In this document: positions 56,266 through 64,000 of the stretch, piece after piece
Numbering within the stretch: position 1 is the first letter of the stretch
Layout of the letters: each line of letters starts with the position of its first letter
Origin: Virgibacillus sp. NKC19-16
GTDB lineage: Bacteria > Bacillota > Bacilli > Bacillales > Amphibacillaceae
Assembly (NCBI RefSeq): GCF_021560035.1
Contig: NZ_CP074373.1
Coordinates: forward strand, 2,352,001 to 2,416,000
Direction of reading: 5' to 3'
Length of the DNA stretch: 64,000 nt
The notes under the pieces: model-generated
Database searches by the model: none
Told to the model about the DNA's origin: nothing
What the model saw: only the letters and a program-made list of their open reading frames with translations
Translations under genes and position numbers: made by a program

Positions 56266-57283
56266 CACGAACAACCTCCAGTTCTACCGAGGTATCATCA
56301 CGGATATAACTAATAGCCTGATCCGTTTCCGCTGTTTCTCCCACAACCTGCACAAACAATGTCCCATAAGCACCAGCTTGCGTCTGTGTTATTTTACCTT
56401 GAAGTATGTTTATATCAAGATCGAATTTCTTAGCGAGCTGACTTATCAAAGCCTGATTTGTCGTTTCACCAATAAAATGAAGTCGAATGATCTTACCTTT
56501 CTCATACGTATTAATCAAATGAGTTACACTATCATCCTCATTTGCACCCATGACCTGCTCCACAAATTTTTTTGTCACGTTTTGTTTCGGGTGCAAAAAT
56601 ACGTCCAAAACATCCCCCTGTTCCACAATTCGCCCTTCGTCCATTACCGCAACTTGCTTGCAAATTTTACGTATAACATGCATTTCATGGGTAATCAGGA
56701 TAATAGTTAAGCCAAGCCGCTGATTAATATCAACCAATAAGTCGAGGATGGAATTGGTCGTTTCCGGATCCAACGCGGAAGTGGCTTCATCACAAAGCAA
56801 TACTTTCGGGTTATTTGCTAAAGCACGAGCAATACCCACGCGCTGTTTCTGTCCCCCGCTTAACTGGGATGGATATGCATCTTCCCGTCCGGATAGACCC
56901 ACCAAATTAATTAGCTCCCGTACACGTTCCTGACGTTCCGCTTTTGTAACCCCGGCTATTTCTAGTGGAAATGCAATATTATCTTTTACCGTACGTGACC
57001 AAAGCAAATTGAAATGCTGAAAAATCATCCCAATTTCCTGCCGCGCCAGACGAAGCTGCTTTGTATTTAATTCCGTCATTTCCTGATTGTCAATCTCTAC
57101 ACTACCAAAGGACGGATCTTCCAAGCGATTAAGCAGACGGACAAACGTACTTTTTCCGGCACCACTATAGCCGATCACGCCGAATATCTCACCTTCTTTA
57201 ATCGAAAGGGTCAGATCATCTACAGCTGTTATTCTTTGGTTATTCGTAGTAAAATATTTACTCAAACCCTTAATCGAAATCAC
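56255..57283 (-). CDS. metN: Methionine ABC transporter ATPase MetN
   Basis: 342 residues. Walker A GYSGAGKST (38-46), signature LSGGQKQR, Walker B VLLCDEATSALD, then the C-terminal NIL (ACT-like) domain (about 265-342) that senses cytoplasmic methionine. The start is GTG at 57283, seven bases after AAAGGAGG. First gene of the operon, directly under the SAM riboswitch. Confidence 0.95.
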   Translation of the reverse strand: MISIKGLSKYFTTNNQRITAVDDLTLSIKEGEIFGVIGYSGAGKSTFVRLLNRLEDPSFGSVEIDNQEMTELNTKQLRLARQEIGMIFQHFNLLWSRTVKDNIAFPLEIAGVTKAERQERVRELINLVGLSGREDAYPSQLSGGQKQRVGIARALANNPKVLLCDEATSALDPETTNSILDLLVDINQRLGLTIILITHEMHVIRKICKQVAVMDEGRIVEQGDVLDVFLHPKQNVTKKFVEQVMGANEDDSVTHLINTYEKGKIIRLHFIGETTNQALISQLAKKFDLDINILQGKITQTQAGAYGTLFVQVVGETAETDQAISYIRDDTSVELEVVRDAD

Positions 57284-57330
57284 GTCTAATCCTCCTTTAA
57301 AAACGGATCCACTGTTTATTATGTCCCGTC

Positions 57331-57371
57331 AAAAATAAATAACGCCCTTCTGTAAGAGAACAGAAGGACGT
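57331..57371 (-). terminator. Terminator of the SAM riboswitch
   Basis: ACGTCCTTCTGT/ACAGAAGGGCGT stem with tail TATTTATTTTT on minus, 48 bases before metN. It should form when SAM is bound. Confidence 0.88.
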
Positions 57372-57390
57372 AAATAGTTATACCCTCGTT

Positions 57391-57504
57391 CCCTCATCTA
57401 CCAAAGCATACACTTTGCAGGAATTGGCACCTTTCAGACATCGAAATATCGCAGGTTGCCGCGGGTTCACAGGGCCAGTCCCTCCACCGCTCAAGATAAG
57501 AGAT
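57391..57504 (-). ncRNA. SAM-I riboswitch (S-box)
   Basis: The minus strand carries CTCTTATC, GAGCGGTGGAGGGACTGGCC, GAACCCGCGGCAACC, AAGGTGCCAATTCC and a 3' strand GATGAG closing P1. These are the S-box core elements in order. It controls metNP(Q), the methionine uptake system, as in B. subtilis. Confidence 0.95.
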
Positions 57505-57530
57505 AATTTTTTTATAAATTGATAATCTAA

Positions 57531-57559
57531 ATATTAGCATGCTGTTTATACTGTGTCAA
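57531..57559 (-). promoter_or_regulatory. SigA promoter of the metNPQ operon
   Basis: TTGACA (57554-57559) and TAATAT (57531-57536) on minus, 17-base spacer, about 25 bases ahead of the S-box. Confidence 0.85.
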
Positions 57560-57576
57560 TCCTATTTTTCATGCTG

Positions 57577-57891
57577 TTAACTTTTCACAAATAGCTCAGG
57601 CTTGTAATCCGTCAAATATGTGTAGATATTTGCGATCGAATAAAAAACATAGATTTTTTCTTTAACCTCATTGCCTTCCTTAATCAATAGACAAGGAACG
57701 CTCTCAATTTGCTGTTCTTGCATAAATGAAGCATGTAGTGAGGCGTTCATCTCATAAAAAATGGTTTCTTTATGCACAGATTCTATCTTCTCTAACATCG
57801 CTCGCGCAAGGTGACATGTGCCACAAAAAGGCGTATAAATAAATAATAGATAACGATCTTGCTGAAGCAGTTCGTTTGTAATTTCTTGCAA
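57577..57891 (-). CDS. yusE: Thioredoxin-like protein YusE
   Basis: 104 residues. One thioredoxin fold with active site TPFCGTCHLA (C-G-T-C, near residue 24) and cis-Pro in ESVPCLLI. The B. subtilis orthologue is yusE, in the same order between yusF and the met genes. It starts at TTG 57891 six bases after AGGGTGG, or at GTG 57900 within that site. A thiol-disulfide role in the cytoplasm is expected. Confidence 0.87.
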   Translation of the reverse strand: MQEITNELLQQDRYLLFIYTPFCGTCHLARAMLEKIESVHKETIFYEMNASLHASFMQEQQIESVPCLLIKEGNEVKEKIYVFYSIANIYTYLTDYKPELFVKS

Positions 57892-57901
57892 AACTACCAC
57901 C

Positions 57902-58255
57902 CTATACTAAAAAAATTGGATTCACCGCAAATCCTTTACTCACCAAAGCAGTAGCAAGTATATGCCCAGGAGTAGTTGCTACTTCACGGTATTCACTGCT
58001 AACATAAATATGTTCTGCATGTGGAAGTTCCCGCCGAAGTTGCCTGCGTAACTTTATACCTGGAGGATCTTCATCAACCAAAATAAAGACATCTTTATTA
58101 TCCAGATCATAGGTTTCCAGAAGATCATCAAAGCGCTCTACACCAAGCGTACCATTTGTACAGACAATAGTGGCATCTTCAGTAAGCACCTTTTTGATTT
58201 CCCTTTTATCGGTCAACCCTTCAACAATAATAACTTTATTTGTTTCATGTTCCAT
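57902..58255 (-). CDS. yusF: Toprim-domain protein YusF
   Basis: 117 residues consisting of a Toprim domain: the Glu motif VIIVEGLTDKREI and the DxD-type VFILVDEDPPG. It is related to the RNase M5 family, but without its C-terminal domain; B. subtilis YusF is the same size. ATG start at 58255, with GGGAT close upstream. The function is not known. Overlaps closely with yusE downstream. Confidence 0.87.
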   Translation of the reverse strand: MEHETNKVIIVEGLTDKREIKKVLTEDATIVCTNGTLGVERFDDLLETYDLDNKDVFILVDEDPPGIKLRRQLRRELPHAEHIYVSSEYREVATTPGHILATALVSKGFAVNPIFLV

Positions 58256-58321
58256 GATCCCACAACACTCCCGATGAAATCAACCAAAAAAGCTTCTATG
58301 ATTGGTAGTATATGACAAAGA

Positions 58322-58362
58322 TAAGGCTGACTATGCAATTACATTGTTGCAAATCAGCCTGT
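58322..58362 (-). terminator. Terminator of gcvH
   Basis: AGGCTGA...TGCAA/TTGCA...TCAGCCT imperfect stem with a TTATCTTTG tail on minus. Confidence 0.6.
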
Positions 58363-58378
58363 ATTAACTAACCACTAA

Positions 58379-58762
58379 TTAATCTTCGTCTGTAACTGCA
58401 TTGTACTGTTCAGCAGTTAATAGGCGATCAAGCTCTGATTCATCAGATGGTTCAACGACGACCATCCACGCTTTGTCATAAGGAGAATCGTTCACAAATT
58501 CAGGGCTATCCTCTAAATCTTCGTTCACTTCAACAATTTTCCCGCTTAGCGGTGCATATAATTCAGAAACCGTTTTAACCGACTCTACACTTCCGAAGGG
58601 CTCATCTAATTCAAGTTCATCCCCCACTTCCGGAAGTTCAACAAATACAATATCTCCTAATTCGTCCTGGGCAAAATCTGTAATTCCAATACGCACTTTA
58701 CCATCTTCTTGTTTTACCCACTCATGTTCTTCTGAATATAATAAATCGCTTGGTACACTCAT
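58379..58762 (-). CDS. gcvH: Glycine cleavage system H protein
   Basis: 127 residues, lipoyl domain with Lys63 in [13 protein letters not shown]. It carries the aminomethyl group between GcvP and GcvT; in Firmicutes it is also the entry point for lipoyl relay to E2 subunits. Start ATG at 58762 after GGAGGG; the longer frame upstream lacks a site. Monocistronic. gcvT and gcvP are not in this window. Confidence 0.96.
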   Translation of the reverse strand: MSVPSDLLYSEEHEWVKQEDGKVRIGITDFAQDELGDIVFVELPEVGDELELDEPFGSVESVKTVSELYAPLSGKIVEVNEDLEDSPEFVNDSPYDKAWMVVVEPSDESELDRLLTAEQYNAVTDED

Positions 58763-58834
58763 TTGAATCCCTCCATTATAGAATTGCACCATAACTATAC
58801 AAGTTACGTGCATATTTTTCTAGTATCCCGCTTT

Positions 58835-59191
58835 TTACAACCAATTTTCACGAAAAGCTTCTTCAGAGAATCCAAGCGTGACTTTTTCGCCATCCGTTAC
58901 GATTGGTCTTTTAATCAGCATTCCGTCAGAGGCTAGAATTTCTGCCATTTCCTCTGTGCTTGCATTTTTAATTTTCTCCTTCATATTTAACTCACGGTAC
59001 TTTTTCCCACTCGAATTGAAGAACTTCTTGGCTGGCAAATCGCTTTTTGCAATCAGATCAAGCAATGTTTCTTTTTTCGGTGGTGTGTTTACGATATGTA
59101 TGGTTCTATAGTTGACTTTATTTTCATCCAACCACTTCTTCGCTTTTTTACATGTGCCACAATTCGGATACCAATAAAATGTTACCGCCAT
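58835..59191 (-). CDS. yusI: Spx/ArsC-family protein YusI
   Basis: 118 residues, ArsC/Spx thioredoxin-like fold with C11-G-T-C14 (WYPNCGTCKKAKKWL) and the Arg-Pro segment LIKRPIV. It resembles YusI, not Spx, by position. Some members reduce arsenate, but no ars genes are here. Start ATG at 59191 after GGGAGGG. Confidence 0.87.
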   Translation of the reverse strand: MAVTFYWYPNCGTCKKAKKWLDENKVNYRTIHIVNTPPKKETLLDLIAKSDLPAKKFFNSSGKKYRELNMKEKIKNASTEEMAEILASDGMLIKRPIVTDGEKVTLGFSEEAFRENWL

Positions 59192-59321
59192 CTACAACCC
59201 TCCCATTCCATTCCATTCTATTTATATTACATTCTACCATGACTGGGGGGAATTATTCATTGTTTTTGAAGTGGAGTATTATAACATATGATGATCCCCG
59301 TAATTATAGAATAACTAACCC

Positions 59322-59347
59322 CCTATCACAGTTGTAATAAGGGGGAG
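59322..59347 (-). terminator. Terminator of the fad operon
   Basis: CCCCCTTAT/ATAGGGGG stem, short T-rich tail (TTAGTTATT) on the minus strand, just past the acyl-CoA dehydrogenase stop. Confidence 0.6.
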
Positions 59348-59352
59348 TGGTC

Positions 59353-61137
59353 TTACACGCTATACTTCTCTTCCTCGATGATCTTCACAGCTATTTTCCT
59401 TTTTTTGGCAATCACATTTGTTGGTGTGTGACGTGTCAATTTTCTTAGTGAAGACAACATTGTGCGCAATGTATCGCCTTCTTCCACTGCGATTAACGTT
59501 TCTTTTGCATCTGCTTCGATACGGTTGAATGCTTCCTGTGCATATACTTGTGTATAAAGCAGTTTTTGTTCATTTTCCGCTTCACCTGACTTATTAATTG
59601 CTTTTTCTGTACGGAGAATGGCTGCTTCCATGTTGTAGACTTCTGCAACCATGTCGGCCAGATTCACTAAAATTTCCTGCTCATTTTCAATCTTCTGCAT
59701 GTATTTCTGTGCGGCAAGACCAGCACCTAGCAGGACGATTTTCTTCGCGTTTTTCAATAGGTATTTCTCTTGGGCTAATGTTTCGTCGCCAACTTCCTCT
59801 GGCATCATCATCATTAATTCCTCTTGGAGTCCTTGTGCTTTTTGCAGTAATGGCAATTCACCCTTCATTGCTTTTTTCAGCAATGTTCCTGGAACGAGCA
59901 GGCGATTGATTTCATTTGTTCCTTCAAAAATTCGGTTGATTCGCGCATCACGATAGATCCGCTCAACCTCATATTCCTGCATGAATCCATAGCCACCGTG
60001 CAATTGGACCGCTTCATCTGCTGTATAATCCAGTAACTCTGTAGCCATATATTTATTCATAGAACATTCAATTTGATATTCAGCGATAGCACGCGCTACT
60101 TCACGTCCGTCTTTTAATTGTTCGTCTGTTAATGCTCCCATACGCTGTTCAAAGAGGCCAACCGTACGATAAACGGAGCTTTCATTAGCATATGTTTCCG
60201 ATGCCATCGTTGCCAATTTCTCCTGTGTTAATGAAAAGCTCGAAATTGGTGTGTCAAACTGTTTACGCTGATTTACATATTTGGTTGCTAATTCCAGTGC
60301 GCGTTTGGACCCGCCAACACCACCGACCGCGAGCTTATAACGTCCCAGGTTTAGAATATTGAAAGCAATGATGTGACCGCGGCCTTTTTCACCTAACAGA
60401 TTTTCCACAGGTACTTCCGCATCTTCCAATACGAGCGTTCGGGTTGATGAGCTCTTAATCCCCATTTTCTTCTCTTCTGGACCAGTAGATACCCCCGGGA
60501 ATTCACGTTCAACAATAAACGCCGAGAAATGCTCTCCATCAATTTTTGCATAAACAATAAACACATCAGCGAATGCGGAATTTGTGATCCACTGTTTTTC
60601 CCCATTTAAAATATAATGAGTACCAGCTTCATTTAAGGTAGCTGTTGTCTTCGCACTCATCGCGTCAGAACCGGAGCTTGGTTCTGTTAGTGCATATGCA
60701 GCTAAAAGCTCACCTGTTGCAAGCTTCGGTAAATATTTTTCCTTTTGTGCATCATTACCGAAAAATACAATCGGAAGGGAACCGATCCCTACATGCCCCC
60801 CGTGCGTTACCGAGAACCCGCCACCGCGCGAAATTTTTTCTGTAATCAAGGATGAACTAATTTTATCTAGTCCCAGACCGCCATATTCTTCCGGAACATC
60901 AGCTCCAAGCAGTCCGAGTTCCCCTGCTTTTTTCAATAAATCTACGGAATGCTCGAATTCGTGGTTTTCGAGATTATCAATCTTTGGTACTACTTCCCCT
61001 AAAACAAAATCTTCCGTTGTCTTGGCAATCATTTTATGCTCTTCTGTGAAGTCCTCTGGTGTAATGACATCATCTGCAGTCAAATCTTCTACTAAAAATG
61101 CCCCGCCTTTGAAAATTCTTTCCTTTGTTTCACCCAT
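59353..61137 (-). CDS. fadE: Acyl-CoA dehydrogenase FadE (YusJ)
   Basis: 594 residues. The acyl-CoA dehydrogenase core (about 1-400) has YALTEPSSGSDAMSAKTTA, the FAD region QWITNSAFADVFIVYAK and the C-terminal RIFEGTNEINRLLV. The catalytic base Glu is in this last segment or just before (QLHGGYGFMQEYEVERIYRD). An extra C-terminal helical domain of about 190 residues is shared with B. subtilis YusJ. First step of beta-oxidation. Start ATG at 61137 after GGGAGA. Downstream of fadA in the same operon. Confidence 0.92.
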   Translation of the reverse strand: MGETKERIFKGGAFLVEDLTADDVITPEDFTEEHKMIAKTTEDFVLGEVVPKIDNLENHEFEHSVDLLKKAGELGLLGADVPEEYGGLGLDKISSSLITEKISRGGGFSVTHGGHVGIGSLPIVFFGNDAQKEKYLPKLATGELLAAYALTEPSSGSDAMSAKTTATLNEAGTHYILNGEKQWITNSAFADVFIVYAKIDGEHFSAFIVEREFPGVSTGPEEKKMGIKSSSTRTLVLEDAEVPVENLLGEKGRGHIIAFNILNLGRYKLAVGGVGGSKRALELATKYVNQRKQFDTPISSFSLTQEKLATMASETYANESSVYRTVGLFEQRMGALTDEQLKDGREVARAIAEYQIECSMNKYMATELLDYTADEAVQLHGGYGFMQEYEVERIYRDARINRIFEGTNEINRLLVPGTLLKKAMKGELPLLQKAQGLQEELMMMMPEEVGDETLAQEKYLLKNAKKIVLLGAGLAAQKYMQKIENEQEILVNLADMVAEVYNMEAAILRTEKAINKSGEAENEQKLLYTQVYAQEAFNRIEADAKETLIAVEEGDTLRTMLSSLRKLTRHTPTNVIAKKRKIAVKIIEEEKYSV

Positions 61138-61185
61138 GTAAATCTCCCTTTCCATTTTGGAATATTTATTAAAAAACATATGGAG

Positions 61186-62361
61186 TTACAACAGTTCGAA
61201 CACCCCTGCGGCACCCATCCCGCCGCCAATACACATCGTAACAACACCATATTGCTCATTGCGGCGCTTCATTTCATGGATAAGACTTAACGTTAATTTT
61301 GTCCCTGTCATCCCAAGTGGATGGCCAAGCGCAATTGCCCCACCATTCACATTTACCTTGTTTGTATCCAGACCCAATGCTTCAATGACGCGTACAGATT
61401 GGGATGCAAATGCTTCATTTAATTCAAATAGGCCAACGTCTGACAGATCAATACCAGCTATTTTCAATGCTTTTGGTACAGCTTCAACAGGCCCTACTCC
61501 CATAATCTCCGGTTCCACACCAGCTACAGCAAACGAACGGAATTTGACGAGGGCTGTTAACCCTTCTGCTTCTGCCTTTTCACGGTCCATTACAAGAACC
61601 GATGCTGCTCCATCACTCATTTGCGAAGCGTTTCCGGCAGTAACGGATCCTTTGATGTTAAAAGCCGGGCGAAGTTTTGCGAGTACATCTGTGGTTGTAC
61701 CAGGTCGTACCCCTTCATCAGTTGTAAATTGAAATGATTTTTCTTCAATTTTATTCTTCTCCCCGACAACACGGTTTGTTACTTCTACCGGGACTATTTC
61801 GTCATCAAATCTCCCTTCTTTAATGGCTTTTTCTGCACGCTCATGGCTTTGGACTGCAAACGCGTCCTGGTCTGCTCGTGAAATATTAAAACGATTCGCT
61901 ACCTCTTCTGCGGTATGCCCCATTTCCATATAATATCCAGGCGCATCTTGAACCAATGTTGGATTCGGTTTAATAACATGACCGCCCATTGGAACGAGAC
62001 TCATTGACTCTGCACCGCCTGCAATGATCGAATTACTGGCGCCAATCATGATTCGTTCCGCTGCAAAGGCGATACTTTGTAAGCCTGATGAACAGTAGCG
62101 GTTAATCGTAATTCCCGGTACATCGTTTCTTAGACCAGCGAGCCCTGCGATATTTCGGGCCATATTCATGCCCTGTTCTGCTTCCGGCATAGCGTTTCCA
62201 ATAATCACATCATCAATATTCCCATCATAATTTCCTGCACGTTTCAGCGTTTCTTTAATTGTCAATGCTGCTAAATCGTCTGGTCGACTATTGTTGAGTG
62301 ATCCTTTATTTGCTTTTCCTACAGGGGTTCTTGCACCTGCAACAATTACTGCTTCCTTCAC
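61186..62361 (-). CDS. fadA: Acetyl-CoA acyltransferase (3-ketoacyl-CoA thiolase) FadA (YusK)
   Basis: 391 residues, thiolase family. Active-site Cys in NRYCSSGLQSIAFAAE (about 92), the His in GGAIALGHPLGMTG and the C-terminal Cys in MCIGGGMGAAG. It cleaves 3-ketoacyl-CoA to acetyl-CoA. I choose GTG at 62361, six bases after GGGGGAG; an ATG at 62379 has no ribosome site. 18 bases after fadN. Confidence 0.93.
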   Translation of the reverse strand: MKEAVIVAGARTPVGKANKGSLNNSRPDDLAALTIKETLKRAGNYDGNIDDVIIGNAMPEAEQGMNMARNIAGLAGLRNDVPGITINRYCSSGLQSIAFAAERIMIGASNSIIAGGAESMSLVPMGGHVIKPNPTLVQDAPGYYMEMGHTAEEVANRFNISRADQDAFAVQSHERAEKAIKEGRFDDEIVPVEVTNRVVGEKNKIEEKSFQFTTDEGVRPGTTTDVLAKLRPAFNIKGSVTAGNASQMSDGAASVLVMDREKAEAEGLTALVKFRSFAVAGVEPEIMGVGPVEAVPKALKIAGIDLSDVGLFELNEAFASQSVRVIEALGLDTNKVNVNGGAIALGHPLGMTGTKLTLSLIHEMKRRNEQYGVVTMCIGGGMGAAGVFELL

Positions 62362-62379
62362 ATTTTCTCCCCCTATCAT

Positions 62380-64000
62380 TTAGTTACGTAGTGGTTTTCC
62401 TTTTACAAGCATATGCTGCATTCTAGCCTGGGTCAGTGGTTCCTGGATTAAGCTCAGGAATGCTTCACGCTCTAAATCAAGCATGACCTGCTCATCAATG
62501 ACGGTTCCTTCTTTAATGCGCCCGCCTGATAAAACATAAGCTAACTTTTCAGCAATTTTCACGTCATGATCAGATGCATATCCACCAAAACGCAATGATT
62601 TTGCCCCAAGAAGCATCGCCCCATAGCCTGCGTCGCCTACGACAGGGATCTTTTCACGCTTCGGCGCTTGATAGCCTGCTTTTGCCAATTCTAATACCTT
62701 TTCCTTTGCATCATGCAGCAGATGATCCGGATTTGTACTTATGCTATCCTGGTTGTTTAAAAATCCATTTTCACGCGCTTCAACAGCTGATGTTGAGACT
62801 TTTGCCATAGCTACCTTTTCAAATACATCATTCGCTACTTTCGTCAGGTCAAAATTTATACCTTCAGGCAGGTTGCGAAGTGCTTTTAAATAAAGTTCCT
62901 TCGTTCCACCGCCACCAGGGATTAACCCGACACCAAATTCAACCAGACCCATATATGTCTCCGGTGATGCTTGAATCGCTGCAGCCGACAGGGCTACTTC
63001 TGCTCCTCCCCCGACAGCCATATTAAACGGTGCTGCCACAACGGGTTTATCGGAATACTTAATGTTCATCCCCATGTTTTGAAATTGGCGGATAACCATA
63101 TCCAATTCAAAGATGTTGTCATCCTGCGCTTCCATTAACATCATGGCAAGGTTTGCACCAACAGAGTAGTGTTTACCCTGATTTCCAATGACAAGCCCTT
63201 CGTAATTTTTATTCACTTCTTCAAGCGCGAAGTTTACCATTTGAATAATGTCGAGGCCGATCGCATTGCTTTTCGAATGAAATTCAAGTCCTAACACCCC
63301 GTCACCTAAATCTATTAAACTCGCACCGGTATTCTTTTTAATCACACCATTCACATCTTTGAGATTTTGAAGATGAATCTCTTTTTTATTAAATTGTTGC
63401 TCCTTATATTCGCCCTGTTCAAAGTAATAAACCTTGCCATTCTCCTGTTTATAAAAAGATTCATGGCCGTCTTCAAGCATCTTTTGTACCCATTCAGGAA
63501 TACGCTCGCCTTCTTCCTGCATGCGTTCCACTGATTTCTTAAGACCAATAGCGTCCCATGTTTCAAACGGACCAATCTCCCAGCCGAATCCCCATTTCAT
63601 TGCCTCATCTATGGAAACGATGTCTTCAGCGATATCACCTAATAGTTCTGCTGAATAGATTAGTACAGGCTTCAGTACCGACCATACAAGGTCTCCAGCC
63701 CTATCTCCCTTCGCGTTTACAAACGCTTTCAATTTACTGTGTAATCCTTTTTCCTGTTTTGCCATTTCCGTTGCAGCAGTATTTAATTTTTTGCGATCCT
63801 CGTATTCTAGTGTTTCCGGATTTAATTCATAGATTGTACTGCCATCTTTTCCTTTCTTTTTCAGGAAAAACCCTTGACCGCTTTTTGCGCCCAACCAGCC
63901 TTTTCCCTGCATCTGCTTCATAAAAGCAGGTACATCAAAGACCTCCTTTTCATCACCTTCCACTTGGTCATACACGTTTTTCGCTACATGGATGAACGTA
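62380..64000 (-). CDS. fadN: 3-hydroxyacyl-CoA dehydrogenase/enoyl-CoA hydratase FadN (YusL), 5' end cut by the window
   Basis: The frame is open to the right edge, so this is the C-terminal 540 residues of a protein of nearly 800. Visible are the end of the 3-hydroxyacyl-CoA dehydrogenase domain (FMKQMQGKGWLGAKSGQGFF ... EAMKWGFGWEIGPFETWDAI) and a C-terminal enoyl-CoA hydratase/crotonase domain (GLEFHSKSNAIGLDIIQMVN; AVGGGAEVALSA; VEFGVGLIPGGGGTKEL). It carries out hydration and oxidation in beta-oxidation. It heads fadN-fadA-fadE. The first Rossmann part lies outside the window. Confidence 0.93.
   Translation of the reverse strand, partial: TFIHVAKNVYDQVEGDEKEVFDVPAFMKQMQGKGWLGAKSGQGFFLKKKGKDGSTIYELNPETLEYEDRKKLNTAATEMAKQEKGLHSKLKAFVNAKGDRAGDLVWSVLKPVLIYSAELLGDIAEDIVSIDEAMKWGFGWEIGPFETWDAIGLKKSVERMQEEGERIPEWVQKMLEDGHESFYKQENGKVYYFEQGEYKEQQFNKKEIHLQNLKDVNGVIKKNTGASLIDLGDGVLGLEFHSKSNAIGLDIIQMVNFALEEVNKNYEGLVIGNQGKHYSVGANLAMMLMEAQDDNIFELDMVIRQFQNMGMNIKYSDKPVVAAPFNMAVGGGAEVALSAAAIQASPETYMGLVEFGVGLIPGGGGTKELYLKALRNLPEGINFDLTKVANDVFEKVAMAKVSTSAVEARENGFLNNQDSISTNPDHLLHDAKEKVLELAKAGYQAPKREKIPVVGDAGYGAMLLGAKSLRFGGYASDHDVKIAEKLAYVLSGGRIKEGTVIDEQVMLDLEREAFLSLIQEPLTQARMQHMLVKGKPLRN

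Noticed and set aside
57284-57576. T-box leader for the met operon
   Set aside because: The leader has the S-box core instead; no T-box sequence (TGGNACCGCG-like) is present.

Overview
The window is a chromosomal segment of a low-GC, spore-forming Firmicute of the family Bacillaceae. Gene content and order follow the yui/yum - yut/yun - suf/met - yus stretch of the Bacillus subtilis chromosome. Sporulation-type genes (yutH, a YhcN/YlaJ lipoprotein, lytH, yunB) support a spore former. Na+-coupled carriers, acidic proteins and repeat elements of a type I remember from Oceanobacillus/Virgibacillus genomes suggest a moderately halophilic relative of that group. The genus is inference; no 16S or tRNA gene is present.

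Layout. 0-1.5 kb: a lone ptsH (HPr) and a gene graveyard with flavohaemoglobin and M20-hydrolase remnants. 1.5-6.7 kb: a five-gene lnrJKLMN-like two-component/ABC export operon. 7-9.9 kb: a FAD/Rieske oxidoreductase (YhfW type) and deoD. 10-15 kb: bioY, yuiD, yuiC, yuiB, yumB (NADH dehydrogenase II type) and divergent yumC (ferredoxin-NADP reductase). 15-20 kb: a decayed Crp/Fnr gene, a DUF3231 protein, the Fe-S carrier yutM, an SDR, small membrane proteins and an M23 lipoprotein. 20.3-22.7 kb: a MerR-ABC-permease cassette with a MerR-type promoter. 22.8-30.1 kb: an accessory region with tiny membrane proteins, a DcuC/YfcC-like carrier, several pseudogenes (C45 acyltransferase, GNAT, Old Yellow Enzyme, PrpF) and two copies of a small repeat. 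30.2-37.4 kb: yuzD, yutI, a 2-hydroxyacid dehydrogenase, yutH, yutG, yutF, yutE, yutD, a yutC-type gene and lytH. 37.4-41.2 kb: the metS-metP NSS transporter and an NhaC-family lysine carrier (LysW) behind a lysine riboswitch. 41.2-47.9 kb: yunB-C-D-E, dapF, dapL and an AraC regulator. 48.4-53.7 kb: sufCDSUB. 54.3-57.6 kb: metNPQ behind a SAM riboswitch. 57.6-64 kb: yusE, yusF, gcvH, yusI and the fatty-acid beta-oxidation operon fadN-fadA-fadE, with fadN cut by the right edge.

Functional links. Many genes serve Fe-S biogenesis (sufCDSUB, yutM, yutI). Others serve sulfur amino acid uptake (metNPQ under an S-box, metPS) and lysine/diaminopimelate metabolism (dapL-dapF and the L-box lysW). Two inverted copies of a GC-rich MITE-like repeat flank sufCDSUB plus metQ, and one of them has split metQ from metNP. 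I see no CRISPR array, tRNA, rRNA, prophage or intact transposase, and no convincing wholly new system. The points most worth checking are the inverted repeat pair, the riboswitch-controlled transport genes, the MerR-ABC cassette and the unlisted microproteins.
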